Assembly: GCA_905182995.1 (NCBI GenBank)
Contig: CAJJDP010000041.1
Span: forward strand, 527,951-568,690
Origin: Paramecium octaurelia
Taxonomy: Eukaryota; Ciliophora; Oligohymenophorea; Peniculida; Parameciidae
Direction of reading: 5' to 3'
Length of the DNA stretch: 40,740 nt
Made by a program: the position numbers and the translations under genes. Within the stretch, counting starts at the first letter, position 1, and each line of letters starts with the position of its first letter. The notes under the pieces were generated by a model, which saw only the letters and a program-made list of their open reading frames with translations, did no database searches and was not told where the DNA came from. Shown one piece after another: positions 1-10,807 of this stretch.

Positions 1-281
1 ATTATTAAATTATTAAAATCATACTTTTTGAACAAATAAAATAGGTCGTTATTAAATAGTATTCATAATGTATAAAATTATTTTAAATTTTTATTTATTT
101 ATTTATAAAGTGCTGCATTAATATCCTGTTAATCAATAGTATATTGATGAATCTCATTTATAATTCAGAATAAAAGCAAATACGAAAATTACTCAACTGA
201 GTCTGAGTTAGTAATTATAAGATATAAAATACAAATTTTATCATTTCTCCTAAAAATAACAAAATGTAATTCTTGTTAAAA
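1..281. other. upstream AT-rich sequence, no gene seen
   Basis: Very AT-rich sequence at the window edge. I see no TGA-free frame with a recognisable motif here. It may be the 5' flank of the TLDc pseudogene that follows. Confidence 0.4.
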
Positions 282-1542
282 ATGGAATAAAGAAAATCTT
301 GGCAATAACTTGTATTAAACATGAAGGATAATGTATACTATTTTTTCTACCCCAAAAAGAAGCAACTTAAAATTTTTATGATATCTGTTTACTAAGAAAA
401 ATCAAATTTGGCAAAATTTAGAAATTAATTCATATCAATAAAGTAAAATTTAATTAAAATAAGGCATTAAAATTAGCCTGAGTATCTAATTACTAAATTG
501 AATATTGACCAATAGTTATTTAATTATTTTAAAGAATTCAGTCAATGGGATGAAGTTACTTTAATTAAAGAGCTTAAAGAGATTGAATAAAACATCCAAA
601 ATTTTAACAAAATTGTTTTAAGAACTAAAAGTAGTTGTGTAAGCAAGGGAAGATTTGAATTAAAAAATAAGAAGCGATTTAAATTAAGTAATTAGTGTAT
701 ATTACCGAGATCGTTAAAAATCGATCAATTAAAGGAAATAATATGTAGTTTGAATTAATTAGGTGATACTATAAATCCTTAAGCCATTGAAAAGAGTGAA
801 CAAACCTTGCATTAATATATTATGGATTTAATGTTGAATAATAATGCTTATTTAAATGAAACCCTTTTTGGTGTTTTGGGTTAGTATAATCAAGTTAAAG
901 ATTTGAATTAAGAGAAATTTCCAGAATTTCAAAGATTTGGTGAATTATACAAATAAATTTCTGAAAAGCACTTTATTTTAAATAAATGGATACATCCTAA
1001 CTTGTAGATAAAAATAAATTGTATCTTACTGAAAGAAAAATTTTCAAACAAAATATAAGAACTTATATAGAGTAAAACAGGGAAAAAAATATCATAAGTG
1101 TAAATGATTTATTCAGGAACTAAGGATGGTTTAAATGGATAAAATGTTAATGAAAAAAGTAAATGGTAAATGCAATTTGTTGTTGGTTTTAAATTCAAGC
1201 AGTCAGCATATATTTGGAGCTTATACTCCTTGTAAATGGATAATCAGATCAATATATTCAAGATGATTCATGTTCTTCCTTTATATTCTCATAAACGCAA
1301 GATTAAGCTTTTCCTTTAAAATAGGAGACTAAATAATATGCCATCTACTGCCTGATTTTTAAACTGGCTACACTAAACTAGGGCATTCCTATAAATGGGA
1401 TCTATATTCAAAAGTTTAAAGCAATCATTTGTTTAGCTAAGATCAGCCTAAAATTCAGGAATGTGAAGTTTTTGAATTAATATTGAATGGAAAGCAACAA
1501 AATAAAAGGAATTTTGAATTTAATAAGAATTTTAAATCCTGA
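282..1542 (+). pseudogene. broken TLDc-domain gene with Cys/His N-terminus and coiled coil
   Basis: Read with TAA/TAG as Gln, this stretch carries the parts of a ciliate TLDc protein in order. First is a Cys/His segment (TCIKHEGQCILFF) near 310-350. A helical middle part follows (WDEVTLIKELKEIEQ near 550). The TLDc core starts at about 1108 (MIYSGTKDGLNG), then HIFGAYTPCKW near 1210, SSFIFSQTQDQAFPLK near 1275, GYTKLGHSYKWDLYSK near 1370, and the C-terminus ECEVFEL before the TGA at 1540-1542. These pieces lie in different frames. One break is at an A6 run near 1155, another after CKW near 1230. Between AIYC (near 1340) and the Gly-Tyr-Thr-Lys segment, the glycine-rich segment usual in this domain is missing. 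A possible 34-nt intron ends near 518. TLDc proteins are linked to oxidative-stress resistance and V-ATPase binding in other eukaryotes. I judge it a pseudogene; sequencing errors could explain the indels but not the missing segment. Confidence 0.65.
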
Positions 1543-2081
1543 GAATTATTAAAATTTCAATATTTTCCACACACTATATATAAGTTGTAGTAAATATAAT
1601 ATTACTTATAAATAATGAATTTTTATTTTAGAAAGCAAAGTAAGTGAAAAATAAATCTCTATGAAAATTAAATAACTCCGTTTTGAAAAAAAACCACTTG
1701 TTATATCATTCATCTTTTTGTAATTCCAAATTATTTTATTAATCTATTATAAAATTATGCTAAGCTGTTCATTTATTTAAAGCAATTCTTAATGAAATTA
1801 TGTTGGAAATATACTATAAAATATATAATTTATATATTTAATAATAAATCGTATTTTATTGAAAGTCAACTATTATAATTATGTTCATCGTTTAAAATAT
1901 CAATTCTAGTTTAATTATGAAGAAAAACTGAAAAATCTTAGGAAAAGACACACTATTCATAAATAATAATTGAAATTAATTTTAGCTATTCTCTAAAAAT
2001 ATTTGTTATATTTATTATTTCTTAAATTATGAAAAAGTAAATACAATTCTTGAATTCAAATAATTTTTAATTGTATCATTT
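1543..2081. other. intergenic region between convergent gene ends
   Basis: AT-rich sequence between the 3' end of the TLDc pseudogene and the 3' end of the minus-strand TPR gene. I see no gene or clear repeat. Confidence 0.5.
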
Positions 2082-3576
2082 TCATATATCTAACAATGGA
2101 TCCTTAGTCTTGGACTCTTCGGCTCTATGAATTTTATCTATATTCAATAATGAATTATCTGAAATTTATGAAATAATACTTTTATGTGTTTATATTTCAT
2201 CATTTATTTAAATTAGAAGAGCAAAGTCATAAGATTATATAGCTTCATAATATTCTTGAAGTTTATGTAGTGTTAACCCTAAATTAATGTTGAAATTCAT
2301 AACCTTTACTAAAATAATAGAGCTGATTATTAGAATTTATATTGATCGCTTTATTATAAGAATCTAAAGCTTCGAGATAACGATCAACTTAATGTAAGAC
2401 AATTCCTATTATTTTATAACGATATTATTAATATGATTTACCTTTTTGTAGTAGGCCTCATCATTATGAAAATTGATTTTTATTGCCAAATCATAACATT
2501 CGATGGCTTAATAGAAAAGTTTCATTTAAGTTAGCGCGTATCCTGTTTTGAGATACAATAAATACCTTTATTTAAATAGACAGCATCTTTTTCAGAATTT
2601 ATTTTTAAATATTTGTTATAATTTGCAACTGCTGCTTTAAAAAATTTTAATTTTGTTAGAGCATTTCCTTTTAAATAATTAATATCAAATACCTTTATAA
2701 AAGTAAGAGGATGCATTACCCTATTGTAAATGTATCGCCTTATCATAATAAATAATAGACTCTTCATAATTCTCCATCAGATATAAATCATTAGCTTAAG
2801 CAATATTAAATTTATTACCTATGTCAAAATACTGAGCTTAGTTTTGGATTAATTCGATATAAGTTTGATTTTGTTTGGGTTGCCATTCACTTAATAACAA
2901 ACTTTAGTTACTTAAATAATTCGATATGTATCACATATAATAAACATCCCCCAAATATAAAAACATAAATCTATAGATAAATTACAATAATTGAGATGCC
3001 CCAATAACCTCCTATATAGAGCCATTTCATTATACACTCTAAAATAGATATCGTTAAGAATACTTATTAATTTAGATTTTTTTTCATTTATTAAGCAATC
3101 CTTATTTCTTAATTCTAAAGATTAAACTAGTTGTTCCATCTAAGTTATCTCATTCACTAAACCTTACTAAAATTTGCAATTATCAAGTTGTCTCTCTGGA
3201 GAGCATTATTCTTTTAAGATTTTGATTTCTTAATTTGACAAAGATTAGTATTTTTTTTCTAAAAATTTCTTTAAATGTTTCTTAATTCATCTATTTTCTC
3301 TTAATAGGCATCAATTTAATGTCTGCTTAATTGGTGTAATTGAATTTATTATTCTTTGATTTTGTTGAAGTGATCCTCTTTTTATTTGATGGAATTTGAT
3401 AAATCTTTGGTTATTTGTCCAAATTCTCTGCAACTGTCTATATGATCCTCATGGAATTGTTCTAAACATTTTTAACAATAGATAGAATTTGAAGAACAAT
3501 TTATGGAAACGCAAAACCCTATACAAATTTAAGATTCGTGAAGTTAACAAATCTAAACTTTTTATGAATTAAACAT
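2082..3576 (-). CDS. TPR-repeat protein with Cys/His-rich N-terminus, seven introns
   Basis: Starts at the ATG at 3576-3574 and ends at the TGA at 2084-2082. The N-terminus is rich in Cys and His (SIYCQKCLEQFHEDH), resembling a degenerate B-box-like zinc segment. A coiled coil follows, then a linker (LLLSEWQPKQNQTYIELIQN), then four to five TPR units such as NYEESIIYYDKAIHLQQG and RYLEALDSYNKAININ. Seven GT...AG introns restore the frame: 3140-3162, 2971-3008, 2911-2934, 2668-2692, 2543-2565, 2406-2441 and 2279-2303. Four of them interrupt the first codon of a TPR unit (Lys then Gly). The spliced length is one base short of a multiple of three. The defect sits at the A5 run beside the 2406-2441 intron, where one more A would keep the 34-residue spacing, so it is either an assembly error near a contig end or a mutation. 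TPR proteins act as protein-binding scaffolds; the partner is unknown. The locus is partly copied at 3805-4958. Confidence 0.75.
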
Positions 3577-3803
3577 TGAATTGGAGAATAAATTTAGAAT
3601 GTTTTATTCTTATCTTAATTATTTTTTTAAATACGTGTAGCTCGTTTATAACATCAATTTTATTAACGAAAATAGAACTATAAATGTTTTTAATGAATTT
3701 TTTCTTACTTTTCCATTAAGAGTGGAATGGCCAAAATTGTTCTCTACTCATATTCATTAAGCCTATTAAGATCCTATTAGATAATATGAAACAGAAGAAA
3801 TAT
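2423..3803. repeat. first copy of a 1381-bp exact direct duplication
   Basis: This block is repeated without a visible difference at 3805-5185, with a constant offset of 1382. One 'n' at 3804 separates the copies. The layout is that of two overlapping contig ends laid end to end. It covers most of the TPR gene and its upstream flank. Confidence 0.95.
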
Positions 3804-3804
3804 N

Positions 3805-4958
3805 TATTATTAATATGATTTACCTTTTTGTAGTAGGCCTCATCATTATGAAAATTGATTTTTATTGCCAAATCATAACATTCGATGGCTTAATAGAAAA
3901 GTTTCATTTAAGTTAGCGCGTATCCTGTTTTGAGATACAATAAATACCTTTATTTAAATAGACAGCATCTTTTTCAGAATTTATTTTTAAATATTTGTTA
4001 TAATTTGCAACTGCTGCTTTAAAAAATTTTAATTTTGTTAGAGCATTTCCTTTTAAATAATTAATATCAAATACCTTTATAAAAGTAAGAGGATGCATTA
4101 CCCTATTGTAAATGTATCGCCTTATCATAATAAATAATAGACTCTTCATAATTCTCCATCAGATATAAATCATTAGCTTAAGCAATATTAAATTTATTAC
4201 CTATGTCAAAATACTGAGCTTAGTTTTGGATTAATTCGATATAAGTTTGATTTTGTTTGGGTTGCCATTCACTTAATAACAAACTTTAGTTACTTAAATA
4301 ATTCGATATGTATCACATATAATAAACATCCCCCAAATATAAAAACATAAATCTATAGATAAATTACAATAATTGAGATGCCCCAATAACCTCCTATATA
4401 GAGCCATTTCATTATACACTCTAAAATAGATATCGTTAAGAATACTTATTAATTTAGATTTTTTTTCATTTATTAAGCAATCCTTATTTCTTAATTCTAA
4501 AGATTAAACTAGTTGTTCCATCTAAGTTATCTCATTCACTAAACCTTACTAAAATTTGCAATTATCAAGTTGTCTCTCTGGAGAGCATTATTCTTTTAAG
4601 ATTTTGATTTCTTAATTTGACAAAGATTAGTATTTTTTTTCTAAAAATTTCTTTAAATGTTTCTTAATTCATCTATTTTCTCTTAATAGGCATCAATTTA
4701 ATGTCTGCTTAATTGGTGTAATTGAATTTATTATTCTTTGATTTTGTTGAAGTGATCCTCTTTTTATTTGATGGAATTTGATAAATCTTTGGTTATTTGT
4801 CCAAATTCTCTGCAACTGTCTATATGATCCTCATGGAATTGTTCTAAACATTTTTAACAATAGATAGAATTTGAAGAACAATTTATGGAAACGCAAAACC
4901 CTATACAAATTTAAGATTCGTGAAGTTAACAAATCTAAACTTTTTATGAATTAAACAT
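3805..4958 (-). pseudogene. 5' part of the TPR gene, duplicated by the contig overlap
   Basis: Second appearance of the 2082-3576 gene, shifted by 1382. The start codon is at 4958-4956, and the gene is cut at 3805 inside the intron that lies at 2406-2441 in the first copy. It lacks the last TPR units. It is listed as pseudogene only because it is incomplete here; it is most likely the same gene sequenced in the neighbouring contig. Confidence 0.8.
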
Positions 4959-5185
4959 TGAATTGGAGAATAAATTTAGAATGTTTTATTCTTATCTTAA
5001 TTATTTTTTTAAATACGTGTAGCTCGTTTATAACATCAATTTTATTAACGAAAATAGAACTATAAATGTTTTTAATGAATTTTTTCTTACTTTTCCATTA
5101 AGAGTGGAATGGCCAAAATTGTTCTCTACTCATATTCATTAAGCCTATTAAGATCCTATTAGATAATATGAAACAGAAGAAATAT
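3805..5185. repeat. second copy of the 1381-bp duplication (start of next contig)
   Basis: Exact copy of 2423-3803 beginning straight after the single 'n'. Unique sequence resumes at 5186. The true locus probably has one copy, with 5186 onward lying directly upstream of the TPR gene. Confidence 0.95.
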
Positions 5186-5583
5186 GTGTAGTATATAAAA
5201 CTAATGTTATTGGTTATTTAAACTTATTGCTTAAATTTATTAAACCAATATAATATATATATATACGCTAATATAAGGTCTAATCATTTAGATATTTTCA
5301 AATCAAATGAACTTGTCTTGAGGTTGAAGTATAGCGAGATTATGCTTCTCTAAAAAAGTGTAAACGTAAAGATGCAAATCAACAACAGAAATAAATTCAT
5401 ACATAAAATGAATTATTAATTTCGACTTCAAGGTAGCATTCATAAAATGTAAATCTTAATATTCTTTTGTGAGTTATTTTAGCCTTAAAATTTATTCAAA
5501 AATGAATATGAAATGGAATTAAATTCCGATTAATTATACAATTAAATGATTTGTATGAAGTTTGATATTTTGTAATTTAATTA
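4959..5583. other. divergent intergenic region
   Basis: Lies between the minus-strand TPR start (4958) and the plus-strand WD40 start (5584), so it should hold both promoters. It contains a short alternating AT run near 5248-5265. A minus-strand TGA-free frame runs from about 5583 to 5308, but I recognise nothing in it, and open frames of this length are common when only TGA is a stop. Confidence 0.5.
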
Positions 5584-6603
5584 ATGGATAATCAATAAAA
5601 TGCATCAAATAAAATTTCATACGAACTTATTGCTTAGAAATAGCATTTTTAACTCAATTCCTGTAATGCTATTGCTATTGATGCTAATAATGAAATCGTA
5701 GTCTTTGCTGAAGAATCGAAAATAATAATCTGTTCATTCAAATATAATACATTTAAAACTATTAAGTAATTCTAAATCAATTCTTCTAATATTAATACTC
5801 TAAATTTCTTCAAATTTAGATAACACTTTATTTCTGGGTGTCAGAATTCATCAATTTATATATGGTCAATCAATATGATAGCAAAATCTAAATACATTTA
5901 AAAGTTATAAGCTAATTCAGGTTCTACCCTTTGTATGTGCATCTCCAAACTAGAGGATCAGGTCGTGACTGGACACTATGAAAGTATTATAAAAATTTGG
6001 AGTTAATTTGAATTGTATCCACAATAATGGTCCTGCGTAGAAAATTTAATTGGTCATGCAGGAGCAGTTTATGGATTGTCCATGAATGAAAATTAAAATA
6101 AATTAATATCTTGTTCAAATGATCAATAAATATTAGTTTATTAAATTTCATAGTAAAGTTCTAAATGGATCTTGCAATAAATAATATAAAATGATGGTTT
6201 GCGTTTATGCTTTATTACAAATGATGCCTTTGTATTTTAACCTTATGCAGCCAATAATCTATAAATATACATATTCGACAAATTATCTTAAGAATTTATA
6301 ACAACACAGAAAGTCTAGATTTAAGAGGGAGGTTAATTTTGTCATGAATCTTTCCCATGCATTTACAATCTTAAAAAAGGAATTATTTTTGATAAAAGTA
6401 GCTACAATTTAAATATTTTAAAGTGCAAATTAAAATAAGATCTTAGAATCAAAGAAAATAATTAAATTGATATCACTTTAGAAGATTCAATTGATTTTTG
6501 TGATGAATATTTTTGCGGATAAATTAGTGATAATGGAGAATATTTACTTATTTGGAATAATGAGTAAAAGGAATTATAAATAAGAAAGTATAATGAGTAA
6601 TGA
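5584..6603 (+). CDS. WD40-repeat protein, intronless, 339 aa
   Basis: Complete single exon from ATG at 5584 to TGA at 6601-6603, 340 codons, with many TAA/TAG read as Gln and no internal TGA. It carries at least three WD40 blades, seen at HFISGCQNSSIYIWS, QVVTGHYESIIKIWS and LIGHAGAVYGLSMN...LISCSNDQQILVYQ. A C-terminal part follows with GLRLCFITNDAFVFQP and ends in an LLIWNNE blade. WD40 propellers are protein-interaction platforms; the partner is unknown. It lacks the Cys/His-rich and coiled-coil N-terminus of its neighbour at 8207-10497, whose propeller it closely resembles, so it may be a shortened paralogue. Upstream of the ATG I saw no in-frame extension carrying the missing domain. Confidence 0.88.
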
Positions 6604-6985
6604 AAAAGTTATAAAGATAGTATATATTGTATAATTTAATTTATCTAAAAAATTTAATCAAAAAAGTTAAATAGTTTATGCAATATATATGTAATTACAA
6701 CATTTAACCATTTAATATTGAATTTGAAAGAATCTTTTTCATGTCGATCATAAACTTTATTTAAAAAAGCCAACAAAATTTAACTATACATATACACATA
6801 TCTTGATGTAGTTTGTGAAAAGTCATCATTTAAATTTTCCTTTATTAATTTTGATTTAATTCTGAGAATAATAGATAGAGGAAATAGCATTATTGGATAA
6901 AAACATACGTATGTTTATGGTTAGTTCATAACTAAGGATATTCAATAAATATATTTTAACTTATCAATATGTTAAATATAAATTA
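6604..6985. other. intergenic region between convergent gene ends
   Basis: AT-rich sequence between the WD40 stop and the 3' end of the TPR gene on the other strand. No gene, tRNA-like fold or clear repeat was seen. Confidence 0.5.
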
Positions 6986-8087
6986 TCAGTTCTTTTTATT
7001 TTCTAATTACCTTATTTTCTATTTTTTGTTTTTTTAAGTTCCATTATCATTAGCCTTTTTGCAATTATTGATTTAAATACTCAAAATTTTGATTAGTTGT
7101 TGAGCTTCTTTATGTTTAGGATTAACCTTGACAACTTTTTAGTAGCAGTCTAATTCCTCCTCAAACTATTAAATGCAACCTAATGAAAAACCTAAACAAT
7201 CAATTCTTTCTTGTACCTTTATTCATTAACAAAGTTTAAGTTAATTCTTCATCTGGATTCAGTGAAAGGGCTTAGTTAAAGCATTCTATAGCATTTTTAT
7301 ACTTCTTCAGTACTTGTAAACAAAATGCTAAAGATTATTTGTAAAATACCTTTTTCAATATAATATTCGATGTCAGTTGGATTTATTTAAATTGCGCGAT
7401 TATAATATTCGATTGCTTCTGTATGTCTGTCCCATTCTCTTAGCAAATTGGCTTACATAACAATAAAAAGTACCCATATTAAATTATGCAAATTCATTTT
7501 TTGGGTTTAGACTAATTGCTTTTTAAAATTAAGACTCTGCTTCTTTTTATTTATTAAGATGAAATAAAGCCGCGCCTAAATTAATTTAATTCAATACCTT
7601 TTTTATTATAAGCTTCGTCATTTTTCGAGTTTGATTTAATTGCTAAATTTGCTGTTTATAAACCTTTTTTGAATTAGTTTAATTCAATTAATGCAGCGCC
7701 TAATATCATCAGATATTACTTTTATTAACGTATGCTTCATCATTTTTTGGATTTAGTTTAATTGCTTCATCAAATTAATTTATTGATTCCTCAAACTTTC
7801 CTTTGCACATTAATGAAAGACCTTTATTTATTAATAATTTCTCTGAATTTAGGTTTGAATTTAATGATTTTCTTTGTTTTTTCAGATTCTTCTCTTAATT
7901 TTTAAGTTTTTCTAATATCTAACCTAAACTATCGCTTTATTAGTTTATTATAGAAATCTTCTCCTTCTTCTTATGAATCTTGACTTTTTAAATTTTTCTC
8001 CTAGTGTTCTTTTAAGTTTAATTGATTTTTTTCATAGTTTTAATAAATGATTAATTTCTAATACCTAAATTTTTCACAACGTTGCAT
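6986..8087 (-). CDS. TPR-repeat protein with introns phased to the repeat
   Basis: Ends at the TGA at 6988-6986. The likely start is the ATG at 8087-8085 (MQRCEKFRYQKL). The N-terminal third is a charged coiled coil. From about 7850 down come six TPR units, for example FEESINQFDEAIKLNPKNDE, HTEAIEYYNRAIQINP and KYKNAIECFNQALSLNPDEE. Five short introns (7700-7719, 7576-7597, 7452-7473, 7328-7349, 7192-7216; 20-25 nt) each split the first codon of a TPR unit after its first base. The spliced length leaves one extra base, so there is a one-base frame change near 7930-7960 between the coiled coil and the repeats, or the true start is further in. It lies 119 bp downstream of the WD40 gene on the same strand. 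TPR proteins are scaffolds; no specific function can be read from the sequence. Confidence 0.72.
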
Positions 8088-8206
8088 TTTTAACAGAGTA
8101 ATAAATCATGATGAATACTTCATAACTTAAGTACTCTACTCTATGTTCAAGATTTACAAATCTATCATAATTAGAAATATGAAAACATATAAGTTTTTTA
8201 TTATAT

Positions 8207-10497
8207 TCATTTTTCCATATTCGTTCTAACTTGAATTGCTTTTGACTAACTGTCCCATGTAATTAAATATTGTCCATCGTCGCTTGCTACTCCATATAAA
8301 TTTTAAACTCCGAAATTAATAGATTATTCCACTATAAATTCATTATTTTCTTTTTATCTTATAATGTGTATATAGAAGCCATTTTTGTTAAAGAGAAGAG
8401 ACTTTGATTTAATATATTATTATGGACACAACGAATAGATGTCCTGACTATTTTTTTAATTTATTTCTGATTTCTTAAGAACGTTTTCATTTGTTATCTC
8501 ATAGATATGCATTTATTAACTATTATTAGGCTAATAGGCAAACATTTCATTGCTTATGAAACATAAACGCAATCCATACTTTTCAACAACTATCTTTTAT
8601 TTTACGATCCACTTTCTATCTTATTCTGAATGCTCTATGATAAGAATTGAATTGTCTTCGCTGCTGGAGATTAATTTATTTTATTAATCATTCATACCTA
8701 ATGCTAACACTCTTTTTGAATGATCATTAATTGTTTACTAATTCGACCATTGATATTGTTTATACCAAAACTTGATTGTCGTATCATCGCTACCCGAAAT
8801 TATTAGATCGTCAGTTCTATTAATTAAGACACATCTAATAAAACTAACATGACCTTCTAATTTTTATTAGAATTCCCAAATATTGGATTGATTAAGTGAC
8901 CATAAGATTATTTAATTACTTCCACAAGATATCAATTAATTTGAGAGCTTCATAAAACTCAGACAAAACACATAATTTGTATGTTCTGCTAAAATTTAAA
9001 CTAATTTAAGAAAGCCTGCTCTGAATTCAAATATCTTTATAGTCTTCCCACAAGAGGCTGCCAATATCTGAATGTCGTTATTAATAGCTATGGCATGACA
9101 AGGTTCAGATTATATAATTGATGCTTCTTATTTCAATTAGTAGATCAACTTTTCATTTATTTAAGAAGCTTCTACTTCTAAAAATTATAATATTTTACAA
9201 TCTTACTATTAGTTATTTGTTAAACCAAAAACCTTCTAATTATTCTTCGAATTATATGAATTTAAATTAGGTTATTATCCAGAGATATAATTTTAATTGC
9301 TAAATAATGACTAATTTTTTTGGAATTCTTCATTTCCTTATTTAAGGGTTGCAAACTTTTGAATTAAAGGTAAGATGTTATTTGTGTACTTCTGCACATA
9401 TTCATGAAGATTTCGAAGGGTTTTTTTAGTTACCTGGTTTATTATCTAATCCTCTGATATGTAAGTATCTTAGTAGACATCTAAATCATTAATTTATAAG
9501 GCATTTGTTTCTAATTCTTCCTTTGAGAAGCTCGACCATGGTTTTTGCATTTTCTTATTTAGATCAAGAATTGCTTAAGTATATTTATAGTAAATAGTGT
9601 CAAATGTGATATCTGCTTGCTCAAGGCTTTTAAAGGTTTTATTTTTAATCAATTAAAAGAATTCTTGAATATAGATAATCTTATTCATAAGTGCTACATA
9701 GTTTATTTGCATATTCTCCATTTTTTGTTAGTGCACTTTTTTCCATTGATTTTATACTTATTAAATAGATTGATACTTAATTTAAGGATTTAAATTTGCA
9801 CAAGTTTGACATCCTAATCTTGTCGATTGAATTTATCTGGAAATTAAATCTACCAAAATGATTTAATCTTAATGTTCCTAGCAAACCAGATTAATTTTCT
9901 TTTAATAATTTAAATTATTACTGATTATTCTCCAATCTCATATTTTTTATCATTCATTTACAACAAAGCCAAATTATGTATAATCTTATATACAATTTAT
10001 TAACACTCGTAAATTATAGTAGTTTCTTTTAGAGGAAGAAACGAATTTATTAATTCTGTTGCATTCTCAAGCTAACGCTGTGATTCTCTGTCATTTAAAT
10101 CTTTAGATATGTTGGTAGATTGTTAATTATTGTTGCATTCTTAATATAAATTCGTTGAGATATTATTATCATTGACTTTATATTAAGATTCTGCTAACAT
10201 TCTGATTTTTTTTTATAGTATTTCAATTTATTCTATATAGTGATTTTTCAATAATTGCACTTTTTTTTCTAATTCAATTAGATGTGTCTAATGATCTTCC
10301 ATCAATTATTAAGTATTTTTCTTAAGATTGATTTTAATGTCCTTTTCTGATGTGTTAAAATCATTAACTCGTTACAATAATTTATCCCCTTCATCTTAGA
10401 ATTTTAGTTAAAGCTCTTCAATTTCTATTCTTTCTTGTCCTAATTTTCTTACAATAAAATTTTGATCAATCGATTGAGATTTTTGTGGAAAAAACAT
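8207..10497 (-). CDS. coiled coil + Cys/His segment + WD40 propeller protein, 755 aa
   Basis: ATG at 10497-10495, TGA at 8209-8207, one 23-nt intron at 9899-9921. The spliced length is 756 codons with no internal TGA. Residues 1-180 are a glutamine- and lysine-rich coiled coil. Just after the intron comes a Cys/His pattern, INLVCQEHQDQIILVDL then RLGCQTCANLNPQIKYQ, probably a small zinc-binding fold. A helical region follows (about 230-430), then a WD40 propeller with blades at CHAIAINNDIQILAASCGKT, LISCGSNQIILWSL, LIISGSDDTTIKFWYK, LISSSEDNSILIIEH and GVASDDGQYLITWDS. An in-frame ATG at 9957-9955, just before the intron, would start a shorter protein at the Cys/His module. Two genes might therefore be fused in frame, and cDNA would tell. 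The propeller is paralogous to the 5584-6603 gene, which points the other way. Confidence 0.85.
9899..9921 (-). other. 23-nt intron in the WD40 gene
   Basis: GT...AG element. Removing it joins the N-terminal frame to the Cys/His and WD40 frame at a codon boundary and leaves a spliced length divisible by three. Without it the frame ends at TGA. Confidence 0.85.
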
Positions 10498-10807
10498 TGT
10501 GGTCTTAATGATTAATAGCTTAATTAAATAAAAAAATAGAAAATTTAATGTAATCTTAATTTTATTTTAATTATTCTATAATATGGTTATTAAAGCAAAT
10601 TACATAAAATATAGAATATATTTAAAACAATAGGTTGATTACATTTGGAAAAAAAACCAAAATGGGTTTATTGAATTTCATTTAAAAATTTTATTAGAAT
10701 ATGTGAATTCTATACAAATTAAATGTTATTTTACAATTAAGCAATGATTAATTATCTATGAAAATATGAATTAGGATAATTTACATTTTATTAAATATAA
10801 TTGAAAA
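10498..10807. other. divergent intergenic region
   Basis: About 310 bp of AT-rich sequence between the starts of the minus-strand WD40 gene and the plus-strand discoidin-like gene. It should contain both promoters. No motif stands out. Confidence 0.5.

Noticed and set aside
2531..4149. Identical 78-aa standard-code ORFs on the minus strand at 2531-2767 and 3913-4149
   Set aside because: They are internal pieces of the TPR gene read through two introns, seen twice because of the contig overlap. The true frame uses introns at 2668-2692 and 2543-2565.
5308..5583. Minus-strand TGA-free frame in the divergent intergenic region
   Set aside because: About 90 codons without TGA is common by chance when TGA is the only stop and G is rare. 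It overlaps the WD40 start and shows no motif.
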